A DNA stretch of 64,000 nt from Longimicrobiales bacterium (lineage in GTDB: Bacteria; Gemmatimonadota; Gemmatimonadetes; Longimicrobiales; Gaopeijiaceae). Location: the NCBI GenBank assembly GCA_028278645.1, contig JANQDZ010000057.1, positions 1 through 64,000 on the forward strand. The letters are read 5' to 3'. The first letter of the stretch is position 1, and each line of letters opens with the position of its first letter. Made by a program: the position numbers and the translations under genes. Below the pieces are notes generated by a model. It was not told where the DNA came from. It was given only the letters and a program-made list of their open reading frames with translations, and searched no databases. Shown piece after piece: positions 1 through 7,582 of the stretch.

Positions 1-1
1 C

Positions 2-286
2 GACGGAGGGGAGACGAGTCTCAGGAACCTGGTCCTCTTGTGCCGACGGCATCACCGGGCAGTGCATGAGGGCGGGGTCAGGGTGTGCATCGATCGAGAT
101 CATCAGGTCGTGTTTTTCACACCCCGGGGTAACGTCGTGGCGGGGGCACCGCCGCGAGAACCCCAGTCTGGCAACACCCGGCCTCCCACCATCTCACCCC
201 ATGGCGGGGTCCCTCGCTTCAAGTTCGATCGGGACATCCCCTGGGAGGTCGAGGCGGAAGCATGGGAAGCTTTGGATCCGGGGTAG
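2..286 (+). CDS. HNH endonuclease domain protein, C-terminal part (truncated by window start)
   Basis: The open frame runs in from before the window and stops at a TAG at 284-286, leaving 94 visible residues. It opens with the end of an HNH nuclease motif: NLVLLCRRHHRAVHEGG near residues 10-26, with the Cys, the His-His pair and the following VHEGG typical of the metal-binding half of HNH domains in DUF222/HNH proteins. The rest (about residues 27-94) is a variable tail rich in Pro, Gly and acidic residues, as is usual after the HNH domain in this family. The family is a nucleic-acid nuclease, often of unknown cellular role. The N-terminal DUF222-like region, if present, lies outside the window. 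An internal TTG at 38 is not the start, because the nuclease motif extends upstream of it. Confidence 0.75.
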   Translation, partial: DGGETSLRNLVLLCRRHHRAVHEGGVRVCIDRDHQVVFFTPRGNVVAGAPPREPQSGNTRPPTISPHGGVPRFKFDRDIPWEVEAEAWEALDPG

Positions 287-606
287 ATCAAACGGCCAGG
301 GGCTCAGCGCCGGGGGACGGGGTCGGGGCTTCGGATTCGAGCGAGTCTCCATCCGAGCACAGAGCCGGGAACGGTCCCTGGATATCCCCGTCCGCGACTC
401 TCGCTCCCGGCGTCGCGCGGACAGGGCGGTCGTAGCGAAGCGGAGAAGCGAGGGGGATTCCAGGGGCCGATCGGGGCCGCCATGGACAGCGAAATAACCC
501 TCGACACTCAAAAAAACGGGGGGCCCTAGGCCCCCCGCATCCCCGACGCCCCAGCTGCCGCCGTCGAACGGTTCCGGGATGGCGTCAGGAGAATGTGCTG
601 TTGCAG
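287..606. other. Gene-free interval between convergent genes
   Basis: Open frames here lack recognisable protein character and look like high-GC noise. The only supported element is the minus-strand terminator at 511-536. No repeat or RNA gene was recognised. Confidence 0.5.
511..536 (-). terminator. Intrinsic terminator for the DUF4342 gene
   Basis: An 8-bp GC stem (518-525 pairs with 529-536, loop CTA) is followed on the minus strand by C and then six U (A-run at 511-516 on the plus strand). It lies about 70 nt beyond the stop of the minus-strand DUF4342 gene and points the same way. Confidence 0.8.
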
Positions 607-918
607 CTACTCGTTCCTTTCCACCTCGATGGAACAGTCCGTGACGAGGGCCGCGATGGCACCGACGGCAGCCCAAACCGGGAAGATGGCCGCACCCACG
701 ACCCCGAGGGTGAGCGGGATCTCGATCAGGGTCTTGTCTTCGTCATTTTTGATCGTGATGCGACGGACGTTCCCCTCCTGGAGGAGCTCTTTCACCTTCG
801 AAAGGAGCTTCTCGCCCGCGACTTTGTACCGCTCCCTCCCGCCGCTTTCATGCTCTTCTTCCTCGATTACTTCGGCTTCCTGGATCTCTTCCTCGGCAGG
901 ATCGAACTCTTCGGTCAT
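607..918 (-). CDS. DUF4342 domain protein
   Basis: A 103-residue protein. The first half is strongly acidic (runs of Glu, about residues 3-24). The second half matches the DUF4342 pattern: a YKVAGEKLLSKVKEL helix, GNVRRITIKN, then EIPLTLGVVGAAIFPVWAAV, a hydrophobic segment of about 25 residues that could be a membrane helix. The start at 918 is chosen because an AGGAGG lies just upstream on the minus strand; an in-frame upstream start at 1002 would add a tail that is not family-like. Function of the family is unknown. The gene is followed by its own intrinsic terminator, and it lies just downstream of an interrupted membrane-protein gene on the same strand. Confidence 0.85.
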   Translation of the reverse strand: MTEEFDPAEEEIQEAEVIEEEEHESGGRERYKVAGEKLLSKVKELLQEGNVRRITIKNDEDKTLIEIPLTLGVVGAAIFPVWAAVGAIAALVTDCSIEVERNE

Positions 919-961
919 GGTTCCTCCTCGTACGTTGGTCAGTGCTTCTTTCAATACGAAA

Positions 962-1711
962 TCATGACGGGAAAGGTTCGGCCGGCTCCCTTCGGGAGCC
1001 ATCGGAGGGGGTACCCTCCGACATCCTTCCGATTTCCGTCGTCAGTTTGCGAAGTACACGCTGCCACTTCCTCGTCGTCCTTGTCCAAATCGTGCGGGCC
1101 AAACTGTACCCGGAGGCCGCGCCTACAGCAAGGATCCCAGCTGTGGCCTGCCACGCCGCGGGATCGGTGACACCGATTACAATCCCGGCAATGCCCAACC
1201 CCCAAAGGATCGGAACGTAATGGCTGAGGAAAGCGGCTCCACCCCGGTCCACAGCCACGCTGAGGCGGGCGCCCTGCCCTTCCGGTGATATCCGTACGGA
1301 GACCGGTACCGCCCACGACCCATTCTTCCACTCCACACCCCCAAGCACCTCGTGGGATTCTCCTTCGGTGTCCAGCTCTTCTCGGACCACATCGAGCAAC
1401 GCCCCCATCTCTTCCGGTCTGGGGCATCTGCCGAGGGAACGTTGGGCGCTCATCTTCGCAGGGCCTCCGAAGAGTTTCGCCGGAAGGGTCCACTCGGATG
1501 CCGCCGGGGAGTCGGCCGCTTCGAGGACCCGGGCAGGATTCACCCCAACTTCTGCCGCAATCTCCTAGATCTCCGAGAGAGTCAGACCCTCCGGAGGGAG
1601 CACCGGTGCCGGCGGCGCTCGCTGCGGCAAAGACGGAGAGGACGTATCGAGCTCGATGGCCCGCCTGAGGATCAGGGCAAATTCCTGTTCCGTGTACAGC
1701 CGCTCACTCAT
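962..1711 (-). pseudogene. Putative two-TM protein of unknown function, interrupted by an in-frame amber codon
   Basis: Two open segments lie in one frame and are separated only by a TAG at 1565-1567. Segment one begins MSERLYTEQEFALILRRA and ends GLTLSEI; after the stop the frame continues EIAAEVGVNPARVLEAA. Read through, these make a smooth helical region in which the stop sits where a Glu codon (GAG) would be expected, so one G-to-T change explains it. The distal part (about residues 150-200 of the full frame) has two hydrophobic segments (HYVPILWGLGIAGIVIGV and a second around AGILAVGAASGY) and ends in a basic/helical tail. Full length would be 249 residues. I recognise no named function. 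Alternatives are a sequencing error or translation of the distal part from GTG at 1543. Confidence 0.6.
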
Positions 1712-1848
1712 GGCTTTCGGCATGGCAGAAGTGTCGGTAAAAGGGGACTCATGGGCAAGGAAATCCCCTTCTCCCTCGCCTGGATCGGCCCTCCGAGCTA
1801 TCCTGCTCCTTTGCTCCGGTCCACTCCTCAAACCCTCAGGAGATCACC

Positions 1849-3972
1849 ATGTCGGTGCGGGGTATCCACTCTCCAGAACGATCCGTCCGCCGAGGGCGTT
1901 TAACTGTCATCTTCTTCTTTGTCTACGGCCTCATTTGCCTGGCTCTTCAGGGCGCAACCCGGAACCTGGCGGCCCAGCCGACTCCCCTTCTCCTGGATAC
2001 CCAGACGCGGGATCTCCTCCATCAGGAATTGAGCGGAGAGATGGCCAAGGAATACGCCATCGCCATCTCGCGATTCCATCGGATCCAAGGGTCCCGGGGT
2101 TACCGGGCCGCGGGCGAGTACGTGATTCGAACCCTACTGGAGTCCGGCTTCGAACCGTCTGACGCTTTCGTGGAGTCTTTTCCGTCCGATGGGAAGGTCG
2201 TGTACCAGACGTGGCAATCCCCTTCCGGATGGGATATCGAGCGGGGGGAGCTGAGGATGGTGGAACCCTTCGAAGAGCGCCTCATCGGCTATCCCGAAAT
2301 CGCCATGAGCGTCATGACCTACTCCAACGCGGGCCACGCCAAGGGGGAGCTGGTGTGGGTGGGCCCCGGCACCGACCCGGAGCACTACCAGGGCAAGGAC
2401 GTCCAGGGGAAGATCGTGCTCTGCACGGGCTACGGGGGAGACGTTCATCGCCTGGCGGTCCTGGAGTACGGCGCATCGGCCATCGTCTGCTACCTGGACG
2501 ACGAGCGGGCGATGGAATTCCCTGACATGCTGGCGTACACCGGGATGTGGCCCCGCACCGAGGAGTTGGATCGGGTCCGCTTTGGCTTCAATATCACCCG
2601 GCGCATGGGAGAGCGGCTTAGAGGACTGTTGGAGGCCGGTCAGAGGGTCGTTCTGGACGCCACCGTGGAAGGGATCGGGCTGGAACCGTTCTGGATGGAC
2701 GTCCCGGTGGCTGTGATCCCCGGTAGCGATCCGGACGCCGGGGAACTGGTGTATTGCGCCCATTTGGATCACCCGAAAGAGTCTGCCAACGACAACGGAT
2801 CCGGCTCGGCCGCCATGATGGATATGGCGGTCACCTTGAAGCGGCTGATCGACCGGGGGCGCCTGCCCCAGCCCCGCCGCCCCCTGCGGTTCCTTTGGGT
2901 CCCGGAGTTCTATGGGATGATGGCTTACGTAGACGCCCATCCGGAGATGGTGGGACCAGCCCTTGGTGGGAAAACGTTGGGCAACATCAACCTCGACATG
3001 GTCGGGGAAAACCTTGAAATGATCCACACCAGGATGATCCTCACCCGCACCCCCGCGTCCATCCCGTCGGTAGTGAACGACGTGGTAGAGAACATGGCGG
3101 AGATGGTGACCCGGATGAACATCAGGACCCCCAGAGGGAGTCTCTCCTTCCCCAACATCGCCTTGACCCCGTATTCCGGCGGAAGCGATCACAACATTTT
3201 CATCGACCGGAAGGTCCCGGGGATGATGCTGGGGCACTCACCCGACTACACCCACCACACCTCCGAGGACACCCCGGACAAGGTGGATCCGGTGGAGTTG
3301 GAACGTACGGAGGTTCTGGCAACCGCCGCCTTTTGGTACCTGGCGAACCTTGACGACGAGCAAGGGGTGGAGCTGGCCTACCTTGCCGGGGCCAAGGCGG
3401 CGGAACGGCTGGGGGAGGCAACCCGAGAAGGCATGCGCCATCTGCTGACTGCTCCTCCGGAAGCACTGGACCACGCTTGGGCGGAGGTGGAAAACCGGAT
3501 CCAGCATCATTTGGAGTGGGGGGAGACGGCGGTCCGGGACGTCCTCCATTTCAACGATTCGCCCCCCGTCGAGGCGGCGGTCCAGGCTCAGCTGGCGATC
3601 CTGGAAGGCCAAGCCCGCACGCTCTCCAGAGGTGTTGCCACGGCGGCCCGGGGTGAGGGAGCGGAGGGAAGATCCGCGCCTCCCCTCTCTCGGCAGGAGG
3701 ACAACCGGGTGCCCCGGAGGCTCACCAGAGGCCCCTTGGCCGGCGGCCTCCCAGCCAATCGCCTGACTCCGGAGAGAGCCGCCTGGTACTCGTCTTCCCA
3801 GAACCCTCTCCGAGGGACCTATGCTTTTGAGCTGGTGAACTTCATTGACGGCCGAAGAGACATAACCGGAATCAGAGACGCATTGAGCGCCGAGTTCGCA
3901 CCCGTTCCGACTCAAGCCGTGGGCCGGTTTGTGGAAGACCTGGTTGCTGCCGGGTTGGCCGAGTGGAAGTAG
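1849..3972 (+). CDS. M28-family zinc aminopeptidase, secreted, with C-terminal helical domain
   Basis: Predicted exported metallopeptidase of 707 residues. An N-terminal signal/anchor (about residues 18-42) is followed by a PA-like insert (about 165-260, including GKDVQGKIVLCTGYGG) and an M28 core. Visible M28 features are AHLDHPKES near residue 304, NDNGSGSAAMMDMA near 314, VPEFYGMM near 350, NLDMVGE near 380 and GHSPDYTHHTSEDT near 462, matching the expected His/Asp/Glu zinc ligands and catalytic acid. The last 65 residues (FELVNFIDGRRDITGIRDAL onward) look like a small winged-helix or PqqD-like module. ATG at 1849 has an AGGAG upstream. It is followed after 12 nt by a HAD phosphatase gene, so the two are probably cotranscribed. 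The substrate is unknown. Confidence 0.88.
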   Translation: MSVRGIHSPERSVRRGRLTVIFFFVYGLICLALQGATRNLAAQPTPLLLDTQTRDLLHQELSGEMAKEYAIAISRFHRIQGSRGYRAAGEYVIRTLLESGFEPSDAFVESFPSDGKVVYQTWQSPSGWDIERGELRMVEPFEERLIGYPEIAMSVMTYSNAGHAKGELVWVGPGTDPEHYQGKDVQGKIVLCTGYGGDVHRLAVLEYGASAIVCYLDDERAMEFPDMLAYTGMWPRTEELDRVRFGFNITRRMGERLRGLLEAGQRVVLDATVEGIGLEPFWMDVPVAVIPGSDPDAGELVYCAHLDHPKESANDNGSGSAAMMDMAVTLKRLIDRGRLPQPRRPLRFLWVPEFYGMMAYVDAHPEMVGPALGGKTLGNINLDMVGENLEMIHTRMILTRTPASIPSVVNDVVENMAEMVTRMNIRTPRGSLSFPNIALTPYSGGSDHNIFIDRKVPGMMLGHSPDYTHHTSEDTPDKVDPVELERTEVLATAAFWYLANLDDEQGVELAYLAGAKAAERLGEATREGMRHLLTAPPEALDHAWAEVENRIQHHLEWGETAVRDVLHFNDSPPVEAAVQAQLAILEGQARTLSRGVATAARGEGAEGRSAPPLSRQEDNRVPRRLTRGPLAGGLPANRLTPERAAWYSSSQNPLRGTYAFELVNFIDGRRDITGIRDALSAEFAPVPTQAVGRFVEDLVAAGLAEWK

Positions 3973-3984
3973 GAGGAGACCCGG

Positions 3985-4449
3985 ATGAGTCCAGTCACCA
4001 TTGAGCTGCCGTCAGGACCGGTGACATTTCGGCGTTTGGTCCTGGATTTCACTGGCACGCTGTCTCACAGGGGGGAGCTGATACCCGGTGTGGCTGAGCG
4101 CCTGACGGCCCTGGCCGACGGCCTCTCCGTCACGGTTCTCACGGCCGACACGTTCGGTACGGCCCGTGAACAGCTGAGAGACCTCCCACTCTCCATCCAG
4201 CTCATCGGAGACGGAGAGGAAAAAGGCGAGGTTCTCTCCTCCTTGGACCCGGAGACTGTCATTGCCGTTGGGAATGGGAGAAACGACGTACTCATGGTTA
4301 GGATCGCCCGTGTCGGCATCGCCATCATGGGCCCCGAAGGGGCAGCGGGGGAGCTTCTTTCGGCCGCGGACGTGGTGGTCCACGATATCAACCACGCCCT
4401 GGACCTGGTCCTGGATCCTCTCCGGCTGAAAGCCACGCTGCGAGACTAA
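3985..4449 (+). CDS. HAD-family phosphatase, soluble P-type-ATPase-like
   Basis: A 154-residue minimal HAD hydrolase without a cap domain. Motif I is LDFTGTL with the nucleophile Asp21; the second Asp of the usual DxD is replaced by Thr, as happens in small HAD proteins resembling the P domain of P-type ATPases. Motif II is VTVLTADTFGT near 50-59. Motif III/IV is AVGNGRNDVLMV near 94-105, with the Asp pair reduced to a single Asp. It closes with ADVVVHDINHALDLVLDPLRL, typical of this subgroup. It has a good Shine-Dalgarno (GGAGGAG) and lies 12 nt after the M28 peptidase gene. Physiological substrate unknown. Confidence 0.85.
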   Translation: MSPVTIELPSGPVTFRRLVLDFTGTLSHRGELIPGVAERLTALADGLSVTVLTADTFGTAREQLRDLPLSIQLIGDGEEKGEVLSSLDPETVIAVGNGRNDVLMVRIARVGIAIMGPEGAAGELLSAADVVVHDINHALDLVLDPLRLKATLRD

Positions 4450-4484
4450 GGCCTGTTATTGGTAAGGAAGGAAGGAGACATCAA

Positions 4485-5393
4485 ATGGGTTATCGGCCGT
4501 GGTTTCCTGCCCTGTTGCTTGCCTTGTTCCTCCCCATGAAAGGCGAATCCCAAGCTACTCCGGGCACAGACATATGGGCCTTCAGGACCTCGGGGGACGG
4601 TGAAGCCATCATCCTCGAATCCGCCGTCCAGGTCACCGGGAGGCCCGGCTACGATAATCAACCTCATTTCCCCCCCGGGGAAAGGTTGGTTCTCTACACC
4701 CTGATCGACTCCCTGGGGCAAGCCGATATCTGGAGCTACGATCTCAGGACGGGGGACCGCTCGAATGTCACCCGGTCGGCCCCCGAGAGCGAATACTCTG
4801 CTACGGTCATGCCGTCTCTGGCTCGGTTCTCCGCAATCCGAGTCGAAGCCGACTCGACCCAGCGGCTATGGAGTTTCGAATCCGGCGGCACAAATCCAGC
4901 GCTGGTCCTGGAATCGATCCAACCTGTGGGTTACCACGCCTGGCTGAACGAGGACACGCTGGCGCTGTTTGTCCTGGGGAACCCCGCTTCGCTCCAGATT
5001 GCTTCGGTTTCGGAGGGCGAGGCCAACGTGGTGGCGGAGAACATCGGAAGGTCCATCCACAAAATCCCGAACCGGCCTGCTTTCTCCTTCGTTCAGCTTG
5101 ATGCCACCGGGAACGGAACGATCACCGAGTACGACCCGACAACCGGGGAAAGCACGCCCATCGCCCCCCTTCTTACCGGCAACGAGTTCTACGCCTGGAC
5201 CCCCGGAGGAGCCATCATCATGGGGCAAGGCTCGAAGCTGTTCCGTTGGGACCGGGGTGGACCCCAGGAGTGGTCCGAGGTGGTTGACCTGGAAACCGCG
5301 GGTATTCTGGGTATTTCCCGAATCGCCCTCAGTCCCGAGGGCAGGTGGATCGCGGTGGTGGGCCAGGATTCGGGGGAAGACGGCGGGATTTGA
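4485..5393 (+). CDS. Secreted TolB/PD40-like beta-propeller protein
   Basis: A 302-residue exported protein with a signal peptide (about 1-23) and repeating beta-propeller blades of the PD40/WD40 type, for example QPHFPPGERLVLYTLIDS followed by ADIWSYDLRTGDRSNVTRS, and later ISRIALSPEGRWIAVVGQDS. There is no enzymatic domain. Similar propellers act as protein-protein scaffolds in the periplasm. ATG at 4485 follows AAGGAAGGAGA with good spacing. It lies 35 nt behind the HAD gene on the same strand. The precise role is not recognisable. Confidence 0.75.
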   Translation: MGYRPWFPALLLALFLPMKGESQATPGTDIWAFRTSGDGEAIILESAVQVTGRPGYDNQPHFPPGERLVLYTLIDSLGQADIWSYDLRTGDRSNVTRSAPESEYSATVMPSLARFSAIRVEADSTQRLWSFESGGTNPALVLESIQPVGYHAWLNEDTLALFVLGNPASLQIASVSEGEANVVAENIGRSIHKIPNRPAFSFVQLDATGNGTITEYDPTTGESTPIAPLLTGNEFYAWTPGGAIIMGQGSKLFRWDRGGPQEWSEVVDLETAGILGISRIALSPEGRWIAVVGQDSGEDGGI

Positions 5394-5500
5394 TTCCAGA
5401 ATCCTCAACCAGGAAAAGCATAAGAGAACTGGACAAAGGAGCTATATCCGCCTACTCTTTCGGCAGTAGAATCCCTACAAACTCAAAGGAGTCGGAAGCC

Positions 5501-5935
5501 ATGACGGGAGAGGCAGGTCAGCGGATCCAGGTTGTACTCCGGTGGATCCAGATCTTGGACAAGATGGAGCCGTTTTATAAGGAGACGGGTGAGTTCGTTT
5601 TCCGGTCCAAGGTCGCCAGCGGCGGGAAGGTCGATGAAACCCGATTCCCGGAGGAGGGATATTACGCCATATCCGACAAGCCGGGATGGAATCGCCTGGA
5701 GAAGTTGAACAAGGTCCTGTTCGACGGCGTACCCGGTGAGGAGCTGGTGGTGGAGCTCATGGGTGAGGAGCTTGATCAGTTCTCGGCCAATGACCTTCTA
5801 GACCATTACCGCCGGGAATTCACTGGAGACCCGGGAACCTGGATCGGACACTACGAGCCCGTTGATGAGGGATCTACCGACCCCGAGAACATGTCGAAGT
5901 GGCGGATCTGCTTCGACATCCAGACCGTGGACTAG
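5501..5935 (+). CDS. Conserved protein of unknown function
   Basis: A 144-residue soluble, acidic protein with no signal peptide and no domain I can name. It begins MTGEAGQRIQVVLRWIQILD and ends KWRICFDIQTVD. The middle holds an EEGYYAISDKPGWNRLEKLN stretch and a helix-rich part (LVVELMGEELDQFSANDLLD). The ATG at 5501 is chosen over a longer upstream frame because AAAGGAG precedes it at good spacing and the upstream residues look like noise. A strong terminator follows 50 nt after the stop, so this gene closes a transcription unit. Confidence 0.75.
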   Translation: MTGEAGQRIQVVLRWIQILDKMEPFYKETGEFVFRSKVASGGKVDETRFPEEGYYAISDKPGWNRLEKLNKVLFDGVPGEELVVELMGEELDQFSANDLLDHYRREFTGDPGTWIGHYEPVDEGSTDPENMSKWRICFDIQTVD

Positions 5936-5985
5936 ACGGAAAGGACGAGGACTTCCCTCTCGTTCATACAGCTTTTCGCCGGGAA

Positions 5986-6026
5986 CGACCCCGGAGGCTT
6001 CCGCCCCCGGGGTCGATCTTTTTTTT
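5986..6026 (+). terminator. Intrinsic terminator after the 5501 gene
   Basis: A 9-bp perfect stem (CGACCCCGG at 5986-5994 with CCGGGGTCG at 6007-6015, 12-nt loop) followed by ATC and then eight T. It ends the 4.5-5.9 kb unit before the sigma-factor operon. Confidence 0.9.
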
Positions 6027-6068
6027 CCCTGCCCGACTAATTCCCGGAAGTCCTTTCTTCCCAAGGAG

Positions 6069-6130
6069 AGTAGGGGCGCTGTCTCAGAAAGTAGGGGCAC
6101 CTTCTCAGAAAGTAGGGGCGCCGTCTCAGA
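6069..6130. repeat. Three 21-bp tandem repeats upstream of the ECF sigma gene
   Basis: Three adjacent copies at 6069-6089, 6090-6110 and 6111-6130 share AGTAGGGGC, then 2-3 variable bases, then TCTCAGA. The unit is two helical turns, so the copies would face the same side of the DNA. They sit between a terminator and the sigma-factor start codon (6158). That position would suit binding sites for a regulator or repeated promoter elements. No spacer sequence separates them, so they are not CRISPR. Confidence 0.85.
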
Positions 6131-6157
6131 TGTCACATCGGTCCCTCTTCAACCGTT

Positions 6158-6727
6158 ATGTCTACAAAAGGCCTCGGAGCGGGGTGGGGTGGCCGGGGCA
6201 GATTCACAGTGACCCCCGATGGCCAGGTGAACTTCGAAGCTCTTTTTGACTCGGTATACCCCTCCCTGTTCCGGTACTGCAACCGGCTGACCGGGGACCC
6301 GGACCAGGCCGAGGATCTGGCCCAGGAGGCATTTTTCAGACTCCTGGACCGTGGTGCGGAGGGATCGGACGCAGGCCTTCGATCGTGGCTTTTTATGGTG
6401 GCCACAAATTTGGTGAGAGACCGGTCCCGGACTCGGGAAACACGGCGAAGGATCCTCTCTTCCGTCCCCCCCCCAGATAGCGGCCCGGGTCCGGAACAGG
6501 ACCTGGAGAGGGCCGAAGAGGTTGAAAGAGTTCGGAAAGCCCTCGAGGTCCTCTCCCAGAGGGACCGGGAAATGCTCCTTCTTCGGCAAGAGGGATTCAG
6601 CTATCGGGAAATCGCGGAGGTGGCAGGAGTATCCCATCGATCGGTGGGAACGATCCTCGCCAGAGCCCTGCAGCGGTTCGCCGCAGAACTGACCAAAAAG
6701 GAAAAAGGGAATGGGACATCCCGATAA
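6158..6727 (+). CDS. ECF-type RNA polymerase sigma factor
   Basis: A 189-residue sigma-70 family protein of extracytoplasmic-function type. Region 2 (about residues 27-92) contains LFRYCNRLTGDPDQAEDLAQ and the -10 recognition helix LRSWLFMVATNLVRDRSR. Region 4 (about 128-182) contains LSQRDREMLLLRQEGFSYRE and the HTH helix VAGVSHRSVGTILARAL. There is no region 1 or 3. The ATG at 6158 lacks an obvious Shine-Dalgarno; a start slightly downstream cannot be excluded. It overlaps the anti-sigma gene by 17 nt, which implies translational coupling. The 21-bp tandem repeats lie directly upstream and may be its control sites. Confidence 0.93.
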   Translation: MSTKGLGAGWGGRGRFTVTPDGQVNFEALFDSVYPSLFRYCNRLTGDPDQAEDLAQEAFFRLLDRGAEGSDAGLRSWLFMVATNLVRDRSRTRETRRRILSSVPPPDSGPGPEQDLERAEEVERVRKALEVLSQRDREMLLLRQEGFSYREIAEVAGVSHRSVGTILARALQRFAAELTKKEKGNGTSR

Positions 6728-7568
6728 AGGTCAAATCCTGGCTCTCCTCGACGGCGAGCTGCCGGACGCCACCGCGCTGGAGGTCAGGGTCCACATTGAT
6801 GGCTGCCAGCACTGCCGGGCTGAGTTGGATGGAATTCAGGCTGCTGCCCTGGACACGGCTCGGGCCTTGGACCTCCTGGATGTGGATGATCGAACCGAGT
6901 CCGCTCGACTCGGCTTCCTGCGGAGGGCCGACGGCCGTGAAGGCCAAATCCGTGGCCCAGGAGGCCAGCCCCTTGAGCAGCAGTCGAAACGACCGAGCAG
7001 GCCGGGCGGGTTCTGGACCCTGCCCAGAGCTGCATCAATCGCGATCCTCCTCACGGGCATCACAGCATCGGCCCTCCCCGGCTCGCCCGTCCGCCGGTGG
7101 TTGGTCCAGACTTGGCAGGACCTGACCCATCCCACCGATGCATCGACGGAGGGACTGGGCCCCGAGGAGACGCCCACCGACCCGGCCTTTTCCTCCACCG
7201 GCCAGGGTTCGCCGGAGACTGGCGCTGGAATCCCCGCCCACGGCGGAGGGGTGGAGATCTGGATCAACGGCTTGTCCGACGAGGCGGGCCTTCGCGTCCT
7301 CTGGACCGGGAACGAAGAAGCCTGGATCTACGCAGGGGAAGGGACCCGGTTCACCAGCACCGATGGGCGGCTCGAAGCTAATGATCCGCCGGGAGACGTC
7401 CGTGTTGAAATCCCCGAAGGGTTGGACGATGTCACCCTGGGCCTAGACGGCACCATACTCCTGAGGAAATCCAACGGTGAGCTGGAGATCCTGGCCCCGG
7501 TTGAGGAAAGAAGTCCTTCAGAGATTCGGTTCGAGGGCCGTGGGCCCACGAACGCCGGCGGGCCCTAG
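6711..7568 (+). CDS. Membrane anti-sigma factor with zinc-finger-type N-terminus
   Basis: A 285-residue cognate anti-sigma factor. The cytoplasmic N-terminus has an HC2-type zinc motif, VRVHIDGCQHCRAEL (about residues 26-40: His-x3-Cys-x2-Cys), as in ASD domains. A single hydrophobic segment (AASIAILLTGITASAL, about 104-119) would place the rest in the periplasm. The periplasmic part has a low-complexity linker rich in Thr/Pro/Gly and then a beta-rich domain (VEIWINGLSDEAGLRVLW to the end) that may receive the signal. It overlaps the sigma gene by 17 nt and is followed after 14 nt by a TonB-type receptor gene, an arrangement recalling cell-surface signalling systems. Confidence 0.85.
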   Translation: MGHPDKGQILALLDGELPDATALEVRVHIDGCQHCRAELDGIQAAALDTARALDLLDVDDRTESARLGFLRRADGREGQIRGPGGQPLEQQSKRPSRPGGFWTLPRAASIAILLTGITASALPGSPVRRWLVQTWQDLTHPTDASTEGLGPEETPTDPAFSSTGQGSPETGAGIPAHGGGVEIWINGLSDEAGLRVLWTGNEEAWIYAGEGTRFTSTDGRLEANDPPGDVRVEIPEGLDDVTLGLDGTILLRKSNGELEILAPVEERSPSEIRFEGRGPTNAGGP

Positions 7569-7582
7569 GGTGTATCCAAACC

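Noticed and set aside
194-676. 160-codon minus-strand open frame spanning the terminator region
   Set aside because: It crosses a strong terminator and has no protein-like features.
1565-1567. Amber codon considered as a recoding (selenocysteine/pyrrolysine) site
   Set aside because: Selenocysteine uses TGA, pyrrolysine is very unlikely here, and the surrounding pattern expects Glu rather than a catalytic residue.
2134-3237. 367-codon minus-strand open frame inside the M28 peptidase gene
   Set aside because: No recognisable domain, full overlap with a clear peptidase gene.
6069-6130. Short tandem repeats considered as a CRISPR array
   Set aside because: The repeats are directly adjacent with no spacers and there are no cas genes.
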